A stretch of DNA of 64,000 nt from JANQPX01 sp039197065 (GCA_039197065.1 JBCCUL010000004.1:62001-126000), one strand, 5' to 3'. Shown: positions 8,174 to 17,452, counted from the stretch's first letter. Notes: generated by a model not told the origin, from the sequence alone. Made by a program: numbers and translations.

Positions 8174-9286
8174 ATGAACACCGCGCGGGAAGGCCTGTTC
8201 TCGACGATCGAGGCGCATGGAGAGCGATCTTCAGCGCAGGCAGGCGGCATCCTGCCCGCTCAGGCCCTTCAGGATCTCATCGACCACAAGCAGGCCATCC
8301 GCCCCATGGAAGTGATCGAAGCCGGTCAGATCCAGCCGGCATCGCTGGATCTCCGCCTCGGCAAGCGCGCCTTTCGGGTACGCGCCAGCTTTCTTCCGGG
8401 CGACAACGCGACCGTCCAGCAAAAGATCGATCAGTTCACGATGCACGCCTTCGAGCTTGGCGATGTCGGCACGGTGCTGGAGAAGGGCTGTGTCTACATC
8501 GTAGAGCTGGTCGAGAGCCTGGCGCTGGAACCTGGCATGTCGGCGCTCGCCAACCCCAAGAGCTCGATCGGCCGTATCGACGTGTTCACGCGGCTGATCA
8601 CCGACTACGGCACGGAATTCGACAAGGTGCGCGCAGGCTATGAGGGCCCGCTCTACGCCGAAATCTCGCCGCGCACCTTCAGCGTCCTTGCTCGAGCGGG
8701 CGACCGCCTCAACCAACTGCGTCTGCAGGCGCGGCCGGCGGCGTTGACTTGTGATGAGACCGTGCAAGACCGGGAGGGCGTACCGGTCACCGTCAATCTT
8801 GCCGGGGACGTAGCGGGTGGCGTGATTGGTTATCGTGCGCGAAAACATGCCGGGCTGATCGACCTTCGAAAGCTTGCTCACTACGATGTTGCGGATTTCT
8901 GGCATGTCCTGCATGCCAATCGCGATCGCACCCTGGTTCTCGACCCGGACGAATTCTATATCCTGGCATCCAAAGAGGCAGTGCGCATACCGCCGGATCA
9001 AGCGGCCGAGATGCTGGCCTACGACACGTCGATCGGCGAGTTTCGGGTGCATTATGCCGGCTTCTTCGACCCAGGCTTCGGCCATGCGGATGCCGAAGGA
9101 ACCCGCGCCGTTCTCGAAGTCCGATCCCACGAGGTGCCCTTCGTGCTCGAAGACGGCCAGCGGGTCGGTCAGCTGATCTATGAGCGGCTTTCTGCCGTGC
9201 CGGAGCAACTCTACGGCAGCGGCATCGGCTCCAATTATCAGCATCAGGGCCTTCGCCTCTCCAAGCATTTCGCCGTCGACTCCTAG
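8174..9286 (+). CDS. dcd: dCTP deaminase, two-domain alphaproteobacterial form
   Basis: It deaminates dCTP to dUTP for thymidylate synthesis. At 370 residues it is about twice the single-domain Dcd and matches the long form common in Alphaproteobacteria, apparently two dUTPase-like barrels in tandem. The first half has IQPASLDLRLG, ALANPKSSIGRIDVF and YEGPLYAEISPRTF. The second half has a degenerate counterpart (ILASKEAVRIP, HYAGFFDPGFG, GQRVGQLIYERL). A GGAG precedes the ATG. The TAG stop is directly followed by a family C-like repeat end. Confidence 0.88.
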   Translation: MNTAREGLFSTIEAHGERSSAQAGGILPAQALQDLIDHKQAIRPMEVIEAGQIQPASLDLRLGKRAFRVRASFLPGDNATVQQKIDQFTMHAFELGDVGTVLEKGCVYIVELVESLALEPGMSALANPKSSIGRIDVFTRLITDYGTEFDKVRAGYEGPLYAEISPRTFSVLARAGDRLNQLRLQARPAALTCDETVQDREGVPVTVNLAGDVAGGVIGYRARKHAGLIDLRKLAHYDVADFWHVLHANRDRTLVLDPDEFYILASKEAVRIPPDQAAEMLAYDTSIGEFRVHYAGFFDPGFGHADAEGTRAVLEVRSHEVPFVLEDGQRVGQLIYERLSAVPEQLYGSGIGSNYQHQGLRLSKHFAVDS

Positions 9287-9318
9287 TGACGTGGGTGGCG
9301 TGGCCACGGCATGGACTG
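9284..9318 (-). repeat. Family C repeat end, partial copy 3
   Basis: From the dcd stop codon onward, the sequence TAGTG...GGTGGCGTGGCCAC..CATGGACT matches the segment that follows the iolD stop (minus strand, 58957 downward). It contains the same small hairpin GTGG-CGTGG-CCAC. Confidence 0.45.
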
Positions 9319-10075
9319 ATCAACGCCTTCGAAGAATGTGCCGGTGATGGGGTGGGTATGCGCGCTAACGTCGACCCAAGATCAGCGAAGTTCCAAAGGC
9401 TGGACATATGGCCGAACTGGTGGGGCAGCAGCCTTCGAATGTCCTGAAGGCGTCGCCCAATAGAGCGAATGCCGATAAGACATCATCGAAAGATGCGCTC
9501 CACCCTATTGATCCGCGGCATGTCTTTTCGATCAGGTTCCTTCGCTTGTTCGGGGAAGGAGCTTCCGCGTCGACGGTTGCCGGATAAGGCAAGGTCAGAT
9601 CAGCCGAGACCGACGACAACCAATTGGCCTTCACCCTTTCTTAACCTCTCTTCGCCACCATGACGTTCTGGTCCATGCGACCCTGGGAGTCCGAGCCTCG
9701 CCCCCCCAAACTCTTGCACGGACGGATTCCCAGGATCGCATGGACCAGAAAACGGAGGCTACGGCAAAAGGGTAAACATCAAGTTAACGCTCCGGTGGGC
9801 GGATTAGAGTGATCACCTATGCAGAGGAGGGTGATCATCTGTTGGGAGATGGCGGATAGACGAGACGTCAGGCGTCCTTGACGATCACCGTGCTCGGCCA
9901 GCTCGTGAGCGAGACCTGTTGTCTGCGATGATCGGCAAAACTGGGCTGGCCCGCCTGGTCAGGCGTCGCACTGGGCCTGTTGATGCGTGTCCTGGCAGTT
10001 TGGCCGCCGAGAGCTTGGACAACACCGAAGCCGCGCTATATCGATGACGTGAGATGGTGAGAATGGAGGGGAGCG
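9287..10075. other. Gene-free spacer with family F palindrome
   Basis: No convincing gene is seen. Besides the family F copy at 9667-9749, it contains a short hairpin GATCACC (9811-9817) with GGTGATC (9830-9836). Confidence 0.55.
9667..9749 (+). repeat. Family F palindromic repeat, copy 2
   Basis: A 27-bp inverted repeat with two mismatches (9667-9693 with 9723-9749). It aligns with the reverse complement of 6282-6356, including the internal CTGGGAGT(T/C)CGAGCCT(T/C)GCCC block. Confidence 0.8.
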
Positions 10076-11452
10076 ATGGCGACCGCTGGCCTTTCGATCA
10101 GGACAGGACCACCGAATGAAGCGCCGATGCCGGCTGCGAAATTTCCGTTCGGTCATCTGGCTGCGCTCAGGAGAGACCCGTTCGCCCTGTTCCTTCGCTG
10201 CCGTGCGGAATTCGGCGATGTGGTTCGTCTAAAGCTCTATCATATCAACGCCTATCTCCTGTCTCATCCCGACCACGTCCATCATGTGCTGCAGAAGAAG
10301 CAACCGCTTTACGACAAGGATCTGGAACCCTTGAAGCGGCTGAAGCCGATCCTGGGCGAGGGCATGGTGACCGCCGATGGGGCGACCTGGAAGCGTCAGC
10401 GGGACGTGGCGCGACCGGCCTTTCATAATCGCGAAGTCCAGTCGTTCGGACCGGTGATCACCGGTGTTGCGGGCGATGTGATCGAGCGTTGGCGTCGGGT
10501 TGCCGCCGAGGGCGGCGTTCTCGACATGCATCAGGAGATGATGCATGTCACGCTGCGCGTCGCGAGCAAGGCGCTGTTCGGCGTCGATCTCGAAGCGGAA
10601 GCCGAGGAGAGCAGCGACCTTTTGAACGCCACCATGGCGGCCGGACTGAAGCGGATGAACGCCCTGTTCGCAGCGCCGATGTTCCTGCCCACGCCGAACA
10701 ACCGCATCCTCAAAGCGGCGAGGCGCTCCCTGGAGCAGATGATCGACAATATCGTCGACAGCCAGGCTGACAGTCTCGAGCGTGGACATTTGCTCGATCG
10801 GCTGCTGGAGAATCACGGCGCGCATGAGAAGGCCGGACGCACGGCGCAGTTCTATGACGAGGCGATCACCATTCTGCTTGCGGGGCACGAAACCACGGCG
10901 AATGCGCTGTCCTTCGCGCTCCTCCTTCTGGGCCGGCATCCGAAGATCGTGGCGCGGCTTCGACAAGAGACGAGAGCGGTCTTAGGCGGTCGGCCCGCGA
11001 CCTTCGACGATCTGCCGTCCCTTGCCTATACGCGCATGGTGCTGGACGAGGCGATGCGCCTCTACCCGCCGGCCTGGATCATCGATCGCAACTGCACCGA
11101 GGATGACGAGATCGGCGGCTACGGCATCCCAAAGGGCAGCCTGATCCTGATGTCCCCTTACGTCATCCACCGCCACCCGGCGTTCTGGGAGGACGGCGAG
11201 CGCTTCGATCCCGAGCGTTTCACCAGGGACAGGACCAAGGAGCGTCCACGCCACGCCTATTTCCCCTTCGGCCTCGGCCCCCGCGTCTGCATCGGCACCG
11301 GCTTCGCGCTGACCGAGGCGGTCATGGTGCTGGCGAGCCTGATCGACAGCTTCGACGTCGAGCCGGTGGCCGGGCATGTCTTGAAGCTCGATCCGAACGT
11401 GACCCTTCGACCGAAGAGTGGCCTGCCGATGGGGGTGCGGCTGGCGGGGTGA
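10076..11452 (+). CDS. Cytochrome P450
   Basis: A soluble bacterial P450 monooxygenase of 458 residues. The oxygen-binding I-helix motif AGHETT is at 269-274, the K-helix ExxR pair is E325/R328, and the haem loop PFGLGPRVCIG carries the axial ligand Cys405. It has no N-terminal membrane anchor. GGAGG lies about 8 bp before the ATG. No redox partner or biosynthetic gene is adjacent, so the substrate cannot be inferred from context. Confidence 0.95.
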   Translation: MATAGLSIRTGPPNEAPMPAAKFPFGHLAALRRDPFALFLRCRAEFGDVVRLKLYHINAYLLSHPDHVHHVLQKKQPLYDKDLEPLKRLKPILGEGMVTADGATWKRQRDVARPAFHNREVQSFGPVITGVAGDVIERWRRVAAEGGVLDMHQEMMHVTLRVASKALFGVDLEAEAEESSDLLNATMAAGLKRMNALFAAPMFLPTPNNRILKAARRSLEQMIDNIVDSQADSLERGHLLDRLLENHGAHEKAGRTAQFYDEAITILLAGHETTANALSFALLLLGRHPKIVARLRQETRAVLGGRPATFDDLPSLAYTRMVLDEAMRLYPPAWIIDRNCTEDDEIGGYGIPKGSLILMSPYVIHRHPAFWEDGERFDPERFTRDRTKERPRHAYFPFGLGPRVCIGTGFALTEAVMVLASLIDSFDVEPVAGHVLKLDPNVTLRPKSGLPMGVRLAG

Positions 11453-11727
11453 CGGGGCCGATTGTGCGCCTTTGGTCGGCTTTTCGATTTGCGAGGAGAC
11501 ATGCGGGACCAGCGGCAAGCAGGTCAGAACTGTGCCGATTTGATAAAAAGTCGAAACGATTACTTGGTGGAGGGATTTATTGGAATGACACTCTCCGCAG
11601 CTCGCTTTTCAAAAATGGAACTCCAGGAAGGCGCCTCTGTAGGAATTCGTCTTTGAGGCGCGAGTGAATTTTCGAGCGCCTCCGGCTTTTTCATCAGAAT
11701 CTGCCAAGACCGGTCACTGGAGCTTGG

Positions 11728-11857
11728 CTAGAGCATTTCCGGGGCAAGTCGATCCAGCCCGCACCCCCTCCCGACCACCCAATGCAAGGGTACCCTATGG
11801 GTGGTCGGGAGGGGGTGCGGGCCGGTGCCGCGTAAACCTGACTAGAAAATGCTCTAG
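11728..11857 (+). repeat. Family A palindromic element, copy 1
   Basis: A 130-bp element bounded by CTAGAGCATTT and its inverted complement AAATGCTCTAG. Inside is a 24-bp perfect inverted repeat (11758-11781 with 11798-11821) that would form a very stable GC-rich cruciform. Near-identical copies are at 29054-29182 and 44318-44447. The 16-18 bp loop is inverted relative to those copies. Confidence 0.93.
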
Positions 11858-11965
11858 TCATGAGCCTGTCTGGTCACGATAAATGGTCCATGCTTCCCAG
11901 AAATTGAAACCTTAAGATGCACAGCTGACCAGTTTTTCAATTCGACAGGAGATTTTTCGAGTTGT

Positions 11966-11980
11966 TTAACCGTAACTTAA
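11966..11980. promoter_or_regulatory. CtrA-type box upstream of GGDEF-EAL gene
   Basis: TTAA, seven bases (CCGTAAC), TTAA: a full match to the CtrA consensus, about 30 bp before the TTG start of the PAS-GGDEF-EAL gene. Confidence 0.6.
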
Positions 11981-12009
11981 TGAGCAACCAATAGAACTGA
12001 AATAAGTGG

Positions 12010-13935
12010 TTGCGACGGAACGGTGCGTTGGATCTCGTCAGAATTCTCACGGAACCGGCTTTCTGGATCGGCATAGTTTCGACACTTGCAGTCTTGGCAT
12101 TCGCTTGTGTTCGCTTTGGAACATCCTCAAATCGATCCCTATCGCAGCATGATCTGAAGGCAATATGCGACGATCGGACGGTCCTTGAGATGATCGTCAA
12201 GCACGCCAATGATGGCATTGTTGTTCAAGATGTTTTTGGCCGGATCGAATGGTCGAACCCGGCCTACAGCCGTATCAGCGGATTCCATGCTGACGAAATA
12301 CGTGGTCGCCGGCCGCAGGAGTTCATCCTTCCTGACGACGAAAAGCCAAGCGATGAAGAAATCGCATCATTTCGATACAACATCTCGTCAGGTATTCTGA
12401 ATTCCTATGAGATTGTTCGCAACGTGCGGAAGTCAGGTGAAACGTTTTGGAATCAATTGAGTTTTGCTGTGGTGGGCAATCAGAATGACCCTGACCTCAA
12501 GGTGATCGTTATCTGCCGCGATGTCACGGAGCAGATTGAACACGAGGAGGCACTCAAGAAATCAAAACAAGAGGTTGAGCATCTCGCATGGCATGACATC
12601 CTGACAGGGCTGGCAAACCGGACGCAGCTTGCAGCTTTCTTGGACAAGCATCTTCAGCAAAGCTTGGAGAAGGTTGGCCTGTTGCATATCGATCTGGATC
12701 GCTTCAAAGCGGTCAATGATACGCTGGGTCATGCCGCCGGCGATGCGGTTCTCGTGCATGTGGGGAATGTCATGCGATCCCTTGTACGCAGCGACGATCT
12801 GGTGTCGCGTGTTGGTGGTGACGAGTTCGTTATTGCCAGCCCCAACATTCGCGATGAAGTCGCGTTGAAGACGACAGCCGAGCGCCTTGTTGCCGCGCTT
12901 CGAGAGCCGCTCCGGTGGCAGGGTCGGTCAATCCCTATCAGTGCGAGCATCGGGATCTCCATCTCGCGACCAAGCGGCTGTGATGCTGAGAAGCTGCTCC
13001 ACGAAGCGGACATTGCGCTCTACCAGGTTAAGGCTGACGGGCGCGGCAGCTTCATGAGCTTCGATGAGGAGCTTGGAAAGATCTATCGACATCGCCAGCA
13101 ACTTCACGCGGCATTGGTTACAGCGATCAAAGACGATCAGCTCTTCGTGGTTTTCCAACCGCAGCAGGATCTCACATCCGGAGAAATCCTCGGCTTCGAA
13201 GCTCTGGTTCGTTGGCAGCATCCGGACTTTGGCATATTGCCACCGGCCGCCTTCTTCGATGTTGCCGAAGAAGGCGGCCTCATGCCTGGAATCGATCGCA
13301 TCGCGGCTCGAAGGGCCTTGGACGGCCTCAGTGCAATGCGCCTTGCTGGGTGGTCGGAGCTGCGCATGTCGCTGAATGTCTCATCGAATTTGCTGGCTGA
13401 GGATGACTTCGTCGAGACTTTGATCCACGAGGTTGCGACGCGCGGCCTGGAACCTGAAAAAGTCAGCGTTGAAATCTTGGAGACGACGCTGTTCTCCAGC
13501 GCCGATGAAACGACGCCGCGATCGATTCAGCATCTGGCAGATGCGGGTTTCATCATTGAACTCGATGACTTCGGGACTGGCTATGCAGGCCTGTCCCATC
13601 TTGCGCGATTGCCAATCCAAGGTGTCAAGATCGACTGCTCGATGATCCAACGGCTTCCGGACGACATCACCAGCCAGGCGATCGTGCGCGCCATCATCGA
13701 CCTATGCCACGAACTCGGCTTTCAGACGGTCGCAGAAGGTGTTGAGCGCCCCGAACAGCAGGCGTTCCTGGCAGAGTCAGGCTGTTGTGCTGTTCAGGGT
13801 TACAACATTGCACGGCCGATGAGCCTGGTAGACGCTCTAGATTGGCTGGCGAAGTCCGAGCAGCCCTCCAGCTCTCCCAAGCCTCATTCGAAATTGCCGC
13901 TCGAAGTCTCGGCAAGCCGTGAGCATCGGTCGTGA
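12010..13935 (+). CDS. PAS-GGDEF-EAL cyclic-di-GMP protein
   Basis: A membrane-tethered bifunctional-type c-di-GMP protein of 641 residues. One hydrophobic segment (about 16-35) precedes a PAS domain (about 57-175), a GGDEF domain with intact GGDEF at 269-273 and an RxxD inhibitory site (R260-D263), and an EAL domain with EAL at 397-399 and the DDFGTGYAGL loop. Both catalytic signatures look intact, so either synthesis or hydrolysis, or PAS-controlled switching, is possible. An in-frame stop at 11998 limits the start; TTG at 12010 is the first candidate. A CtrA-type box sits just upstream. No partner gene is adjacent. Confidence 0.93.
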   Translation: MRRNGALDLVRILTEPAFWIGIVSTLAVLAFACVRFGTSSNRSLSQHDLKAICDDRTVLEMIVKHANDGIVVQDVFGRIEWSNPAYSRISGFHADEIRGRRPQEFILPDDEKPSDEEIASFRYNISSGILNSYEIVRNVRKSGETFWNQLSFAVVGNQNDPDLKVIVICRDVTEQIEHEEALKKSKQEVEHLAWHDILTGLANRTQLAAFLDKHLQQSLEKVGLLHIDLDRFKAVNDTLGHAAGDAVLVHVGNVMRSLVRSDDLVSRVGGDEFVIASPNIRDEVALKTTAERLVAALREPLRWQGRSIPISASIGISISRPSGCDAEKLLHEADIALYQVKADGRGSFMSFDEELGKIYRHRQQLHAALVTAIKDDQLFVVFQPQQDLTSGEILGFEALVRWQHPDFGILPPAAFFDVAEEGGLMPGIDRIAARRALDGLSAMRLAGWSELRMSLNVSSNLLAEDDFVETLIHEVATRGLEPEKVSVEILETTLFSSADETTPRSIQHLADAGFIIELDDFGTGYAGLSHLARLPIQGVKIDCSMIQRLPDDITSQAIVRAIIDLCHELGFQTVAEGVERPEQQAFLAESGCCAVQGYNIARPMSLVDALDWLAKSEQPSSSPKPHSKLPLEVSASREHRS

Positions 13936-14039
13936 CATATCCGAAATATTCCTGGTTTCAAGCCAGCTTCCGGGCAACTTGAGGCGGATGGGCCAGACTT
14001 TAGGCGCGGCAGCAATCGAATAGGAAAGCTCACACGCCC

Positions 14040-14098
14040 CAAGCCAAACACCAACCCAAAGTCACCGCCGCGGCGCGTCGCCGCTACGCCGACCGGCG
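14040..14098 (-). repeat. Family D 3'-flanking hairpin repeat, copy 1
   Basis: Read on the argG strand, it is a hairpin (6-bp stem, 14079-14084 with 14070-14075) followed by CGGCGGTGACTTTGGGTTGG and GTTTGGCTTGG. Related copies follow two other genes at 53150-53190 and 61916-61968. Confidence 0.55.
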
Positions 14099-14103
14099 TC
14101 CGG

Positions 14104-15315
14104 TCATTCGCCGGATTGGCCGACGAGGGCGCGGAGGCGAAGCGCGTTGAGCTTGATGAAGCCCTGGGCGTCGCGCTGGTCGTAGATGTCGTCTTCCTCG
14201 AAGGTGGCGAGCGCCTCGTTGTAGAGGGAGCCCGGCGCCTTTCGGCCGGTGACGATCACATTGCCCTTGTAGAGCTTAAGGCGGACGTGACCGCTGACCT
14301 TTTTCTGGCTCTCGTCGATCGCCGCCTGGAGCATCCTGCGCTCGGGGCTGAACCAAAAGCCATTGTAGATCAGCTCGGCATAGCGCGGCATCAGCTCGTC
14401 TTTTTGATGCGCGGCGCCACGGTCGAGGGTGATGCTCTCGATCGCGCGGTGGGCGGTGAGGAGGATGGTGCCGCCAGGCGTCTCGTAGACGCCGCGGGAT
14501 TTCATGCCGACGAAGCGGTTCTCGACCAGGTCGATGCGGCCGATGCCGTTGGCGCCCGCAAGCTCGTTCAGACGGGTCAAGAGTTCCGCAGGGGAGAGCT
14601 TCTCCCCATTGATTTCGACGGGGTCGCCGCGCCTGAATCCGATCTCGATGGTGGTCGGCACGTCGGGCGCGTCTTCGGGCGAGACGCTCCAGGTGTACAT
14701 CTCGGGATCGGGTTCGACCCAGGGATCTTCGAGGAGCTTGCCCTCATAGGAGATGTGCAGAAGGTTGGCGTCGGTCGAATAGGGCGGCTCGCCATGCCTG
14801 TCGCGCGGGATCGGGATCTGCCGGCTTTCGGCATAGCTGATCAGCTTGGTTCGGCTGTTCAGGTCCCATTCACGCCAGGGGGCGATGACCTTGATCTTGG
14901 GATCGAGGGCGTAGGCGCCGAGTTCGAAACGGACCTGATCATTGCCCTTGCCGGTGGCGCCATGGGCGATGGCGTCGGCGCCGGTCTCGTGGGCGATCTC
15001 GACAAGACGCTTGGCGATCAGCGGGCGCGCGATCGAGGTGCCGAGCAGATAAGTGCCCTCGTAGATCGCGTTGGCGCGAAACATCGGAAAGACGTAGTCG
15101 GAGACGAACTCTTCGCGGAGATCCTCGATATAGATCTCGGTCGCCCCCATCATCTCGGCCTTCTTTCGGGCGGGCTCCAGCTCCTCGCCCTGGCCGACAT
15201 CGGCTGTGAAGGTCACCACGTCGCACTGATAATGGTCCTGCAGCCAGCGCAGGATCACCGATGTGTCGAGCCCGCCGGAATAGGCCAGCACGACCTTCTT
15301 GATGCCGTCTTGCAT
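14104..15315 (-). CDS. argG: Argininosuccinate synthase
   Basis: Condenses citrulline and aspartate with ATP in arginine biosynthesis. The length, just over 400 residues, is usual. The N-terminal ATP-pyrophosphatase P-loop AYSGGLDTSV is present, as are ATGKGNDQVRFELG and RDRHGEPPYSTDANLLH. I prefer the ATG at 15315; a GTG one codon upstream also fits. A short palindrome (GACCGG/CCGGTC, 14091-14105) and a family D repeat lie at the 3' end. Confidence 0.97.
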   Translation of the reverse strand: MQDGIKKVVLAYSGGLDTSVILRWLQDHYQCDVVTFTADVGQGEELEPARKKAEMMGATEIYIEDLREEFVSDYVFPMFRANAIYEGTYLLGTSIARPLIAKRLVEIAHETGADAIAHGATGKGNDQVRFELGAYALDPKIKVIAPWREWDLNSRTKLISYAESRQIPIPRDRHGEPPYSTDANLLHISYEGKLLEDPWVEPDPEMYTWSVSPEDAPDVPTTIEIGFRRGDPVEINGEKLSPAELLTRLNELAGANGIGRIDLVENRFVGMKSRGVYETPGGTILLTAHRAIESITLDRGAAHQKDELMPRYAELIYNGFWFSPERRMLQAAIDESQKKVSGHVRLKLYKGNVIVTGRKAPGSLYNEALATFEEDDIYDQRDAQGFIKLNALRLRALVGQSGE

Positions 15316-15537
15316 CACACACTCTCACTAGAAAAGCAGAAAACCCCCGAGAGGCGACGCCTCCGGGTTGACCTAACGCGGCTTAAGCGACTGGCCCCAT
15401 CCTGTCAACCGCGGAGCCCGCGGGGGCTTGACTTGACGGTTACTCTGCATCGCCTTCACTGCCTTGCTTGCCGGCTATACGAATCCGGAACCGTCCGCTG
15501 GCGCCGGGTTCATGTCAACGCTGCAGCGCGTCGCTGC

Positions 15538-16182
15538 CTAGGCGCTGGTGTCGACGGTGTGGCCGCGCTGGTCGTCGCCTTCTTCGGCTGGCGGCGCCGC
15601 TGCGGCCGGTTTCTTGGCGACGCCGACCATGGCGGGACGCAGCAGACGGTCGGCGATCACATAGCCATGCTGCATCACCTGCACGACGGAGCCTGGCGCG
15701 TGCTCGGCGCTCTCGCTCTCGAACATTGCCTGATGCTGATTGTGATCGAAGCGATCGCCGATCTTAGGATCGACCTTGGTGATCTTGTAGCGTTCGAAGC
15801 AATTGGCGAGCGACTTCTGGGTAAGCTCGATGCCTTCCACCAGCGGCTTGACCTGATCGCTCTCGCGCGCTTCAGCGGGCACGCTGTCGAGCGCCCGGGT
15901 CAGGTTGTCGGCAACCTCGAGAAGCTCGCGGGCAAAACCGGTGACCGCATATTTGCGCGCTTCCTCGGTCTCGCGTTGCGCACGACGGCGCATGTTCTCG
16001 GTGTCGGCCATGGCGCGCAGCATGCGGTCCTTGGTTTCCGCAAGCTCGGACTCGAGGGCGGTTACCGGATCGATAACTTCCGGTGCGTCCTCCTCAGGGG
16101 CGGCGGCCTGTTCAGTCTGCGCGTCGTCCTTCTGCGCCTGCTCGATCTCGTCTTCTTGCTGTTGGGGCTGGTTCTCTATCAT
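15538..16182 (-). CDS. grpE: Nucleotide exchange factor GrpE
   Basis: GrpE releases ADP from DnaK in the Hsp70 cycle. The 214-residue product has an acidic, Gln-rich disordered N-terminus (1-40), a long coiled-coil (about 45-85, with RAMADTENMRRRAQRE), and the C-terminal beta domain with NQHQAMFESES and VVQVMQHGYVIADRLLRPAMV. It follows hrcA after 11 bp, the standard heat-shock pair. Confidence 0.97.
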   Translation of the reverse strand: MIENQPQQQEDEIEQAQKDDAQTEQAAAPEEDAPEVIDPVTALESELAETKDRMLRAMADTENMRRRAQRETEEARKYAVTGFARELLEVADNLTRALDSVPAEARESDQVKPLVEGIELTQKSLANCFERYKITKVDPKIGDRFDHNQHQAMFESESAEHAPGSVVQVMQHGYVIADRLLRPAMVGVAKKPAAAAPPAEEGDDQRGHTVDTSA

Positions 16183-16193
16183 GGCTCAATAAC

Positions 16194-17264
16194 TCATTTT
16201 TCAGGACTGCCCAGAAGGCGGGAAACCACCCGGGCGGTATAGTCGACCATGGGAATGATGCGGGCATAGTTCATACGGGTCGGCCCGATAACGCCGACGG
16301 CGCCTACGACCTGGCCGCCGGCATCGCCTTCGGGATCGCCTGTACCATAAGGCGCTACGACGATCGAGCAACCGCTCATGTCAAAGAGCTTGTTTTCCGC
16401 ACCGATGAAGATCTGCAAGCCATCGGCACCGCGCACCAGATCGATCAGCTTGAGGAGCGTGCGCTTGGTCTCAAGGATCTGGAAAAGGGCGCGGATGCGC
16501 TCGAGATCGGAGAGATTGGTGACGTCGTCGAGAAGGTTCGCCTGGCCGCGGACGATGAGCACGCCCTCGTCACGCTCGACGTCGCCGGCCCAAGTGGCGA
16601 GACCTGCCTGGACCACACGTTTGGTCAGATCATCGAGCTCGCCGCGCTCGGCGGTGATTTCCTTCTCGATGGTTTCAGCGGCCTCGATCAGGGACTGCCC
16701 GCCGAGGCGCGCGGTGAGATAGTTGCCCGCCTCGATCAGCGTCGACACATCGACGCCGACCGGCAGGTTGATCACCCGATTCTCGACCATGCCGTTGTCG
16801 GTGACCGTCACCACCAGCGCCCGACCGGGGCCGAGCGGCACGAATTCCACCTGCTTGAAGGGCCGCTCGCTCTTGGGCGCCATGACCAGGCCGGCATAGC
16901 GCGACAGGCCGGAGAGCGCGCTGCTGGCGTCGCCCATCACCTCTTCGACGCTGCGGCCGGTGCCGGCGCATTGACTGTCGATTCTGGAACGGTCGTCGAC
17001 CGACACTCGGCCCATCTCAAGGAGCCCGTCGACATAGAAGCGCAGGCCCTGATCGGTCGGGATGCGGCCGGCGGAGGTATGGGGGGCGTAGAGAAAGCCG
17101 AGATCTTCGAGGTCCGCCATGACATTGCGGATCGATGCCGGCGACAGGGACTGCTCCAAAAGGCGCGCGATCGTGCGTGAGCCCACCGGTTCGCCGGTCT
17201 CAACATAGGCATCGACGATATGGCGAAAAATCGCCCTGGAACGGTCGCTGAGCTCGGTGATCAT
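16194..17264 (-). CDS. hrcA: Heat-inducible transcription repressor HrcA
   Basis: HrcA represses class I heat-shock operons by binding CIRCE operators. The 356-residue protein has an N-terminal winged-helix region (about 5-80; the segment with SPASIRNVMADLEDLGF is diagnostic) and the family's central and C-terminal domains, including a terminal RMNYARIIPMVDYTA segment. No CIRCE inverted repeat was seen in front of hrcA or htpG here, so its targets lie elsewhere. A good sigma-70-type promoter precedes it. Confidence 0.96.
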   Translation of the reverse strand: MITELSDRSRAIFRHIVDAYVETGEPVGSRTIARLLEQSLSPASIRNVMADLEDLGFLYAPHTSAGRIPTDQGLRFYVDGLLEMGRVSVDDRSRIDSQCAGTGRSVEEVMGDASSALSGLSRYAGLVMAPKSERPFKQVEFVPLGPGRALVVTVTDNGMVENRVINLPVGVDVSTLIEAGNYLTARLGGQSLIEAAETIEKEITAERGELDDLTKRVVQAGLATWAGDVERDEGVLIVRGQANLLDDVTNLSDLERIRALFQILETKRTLLKLIDLVRGADGLQIFIGAENKLFDMSGCSIVVAPYGTGDPEGDAGGQVVGAVGVIGPTRMNYARIIPMVDYTARVVSRLLGSPEK

Positions 17265-17309
17265 GATGCTGGCGATCTTGCCCGCTTCAACTGTTCTGTG
17301 GCTGCCGAT

Positions 17310-17338
17310 TATGTAAGAAGCGCCCCCTTGAGCGTCAA
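17310..17338 (-). promoter_or_regulatory. Promoter of hrcA-grpE
   Basis: On the minus strand: TTGACG (17338-17333), a 17-bp spacer, then TACATA (17315-17310), giving a leader of about 40 bases before the hrcA start. Confidence 0.55.
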
Positions 17339-17411
17339 CATCCGCCGCCGGCGGTCGGTGTACGTTACCGGTGACTGGTGACGGGAAAGCGTTTGCCTTT
17401 TAAGAGGCCAG

Positions 17412-17452
17412 AATTCCAAAAACAAAGACGGCGGCTCCGAAGAACCGCCGTC
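17412..17452 (-). terminator. Rho-independent terminator of the phasin gene
   Basis: On the minus strand, an 11-bp stem with one G-T wobble closes a TTCG tetraloop (17452-17427) and is followed by TTTGTTTTTGG. It lies about 50 bp after the phasin stop. Confidence 0.88.

Larger units (their letters stand above)
11453..12009. other. Spacer with family A element and CtrA box
   Basis: No convincing gene. Contents are a 7-bp stem (GCGCCTC near 11631 with GAGGCGC near 11655), a 15-bp match to the family B flank of 29213-29227 (CGGTCACTGGAGCTT at 11711-11725), the family A element at 11728-11857, and a CtrA-type box at 11966-11980. Confidence 0.6.

Noticed and set aside
9365..9634. 89-codon minus-strand frame after dcd
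   Set aside because: No family signature or convincing start signal; likely a chance frame in high-GC spacer DNA.
11462..11656. 64-codon plus-strand frame after the P450 gene
   Set aside because: No ribosome-binding site, no recognisable domain, and it lies in a repeat-bearing spacer.
14116..16242. Long plus-strand frame opposite argG and grpE
   Set aside because: It is the antisense shadow of argG and grpE, whose motifs and ribosome-binding signals are clear on the minus strand.
17265..17380. Search for a CIRCE operator upstream of hrcA-grpE
   Set aside because: No TTAGCACTC-N9-GAGTGCTAA-like inverted repeat is present; the same holds upstream of htpG.
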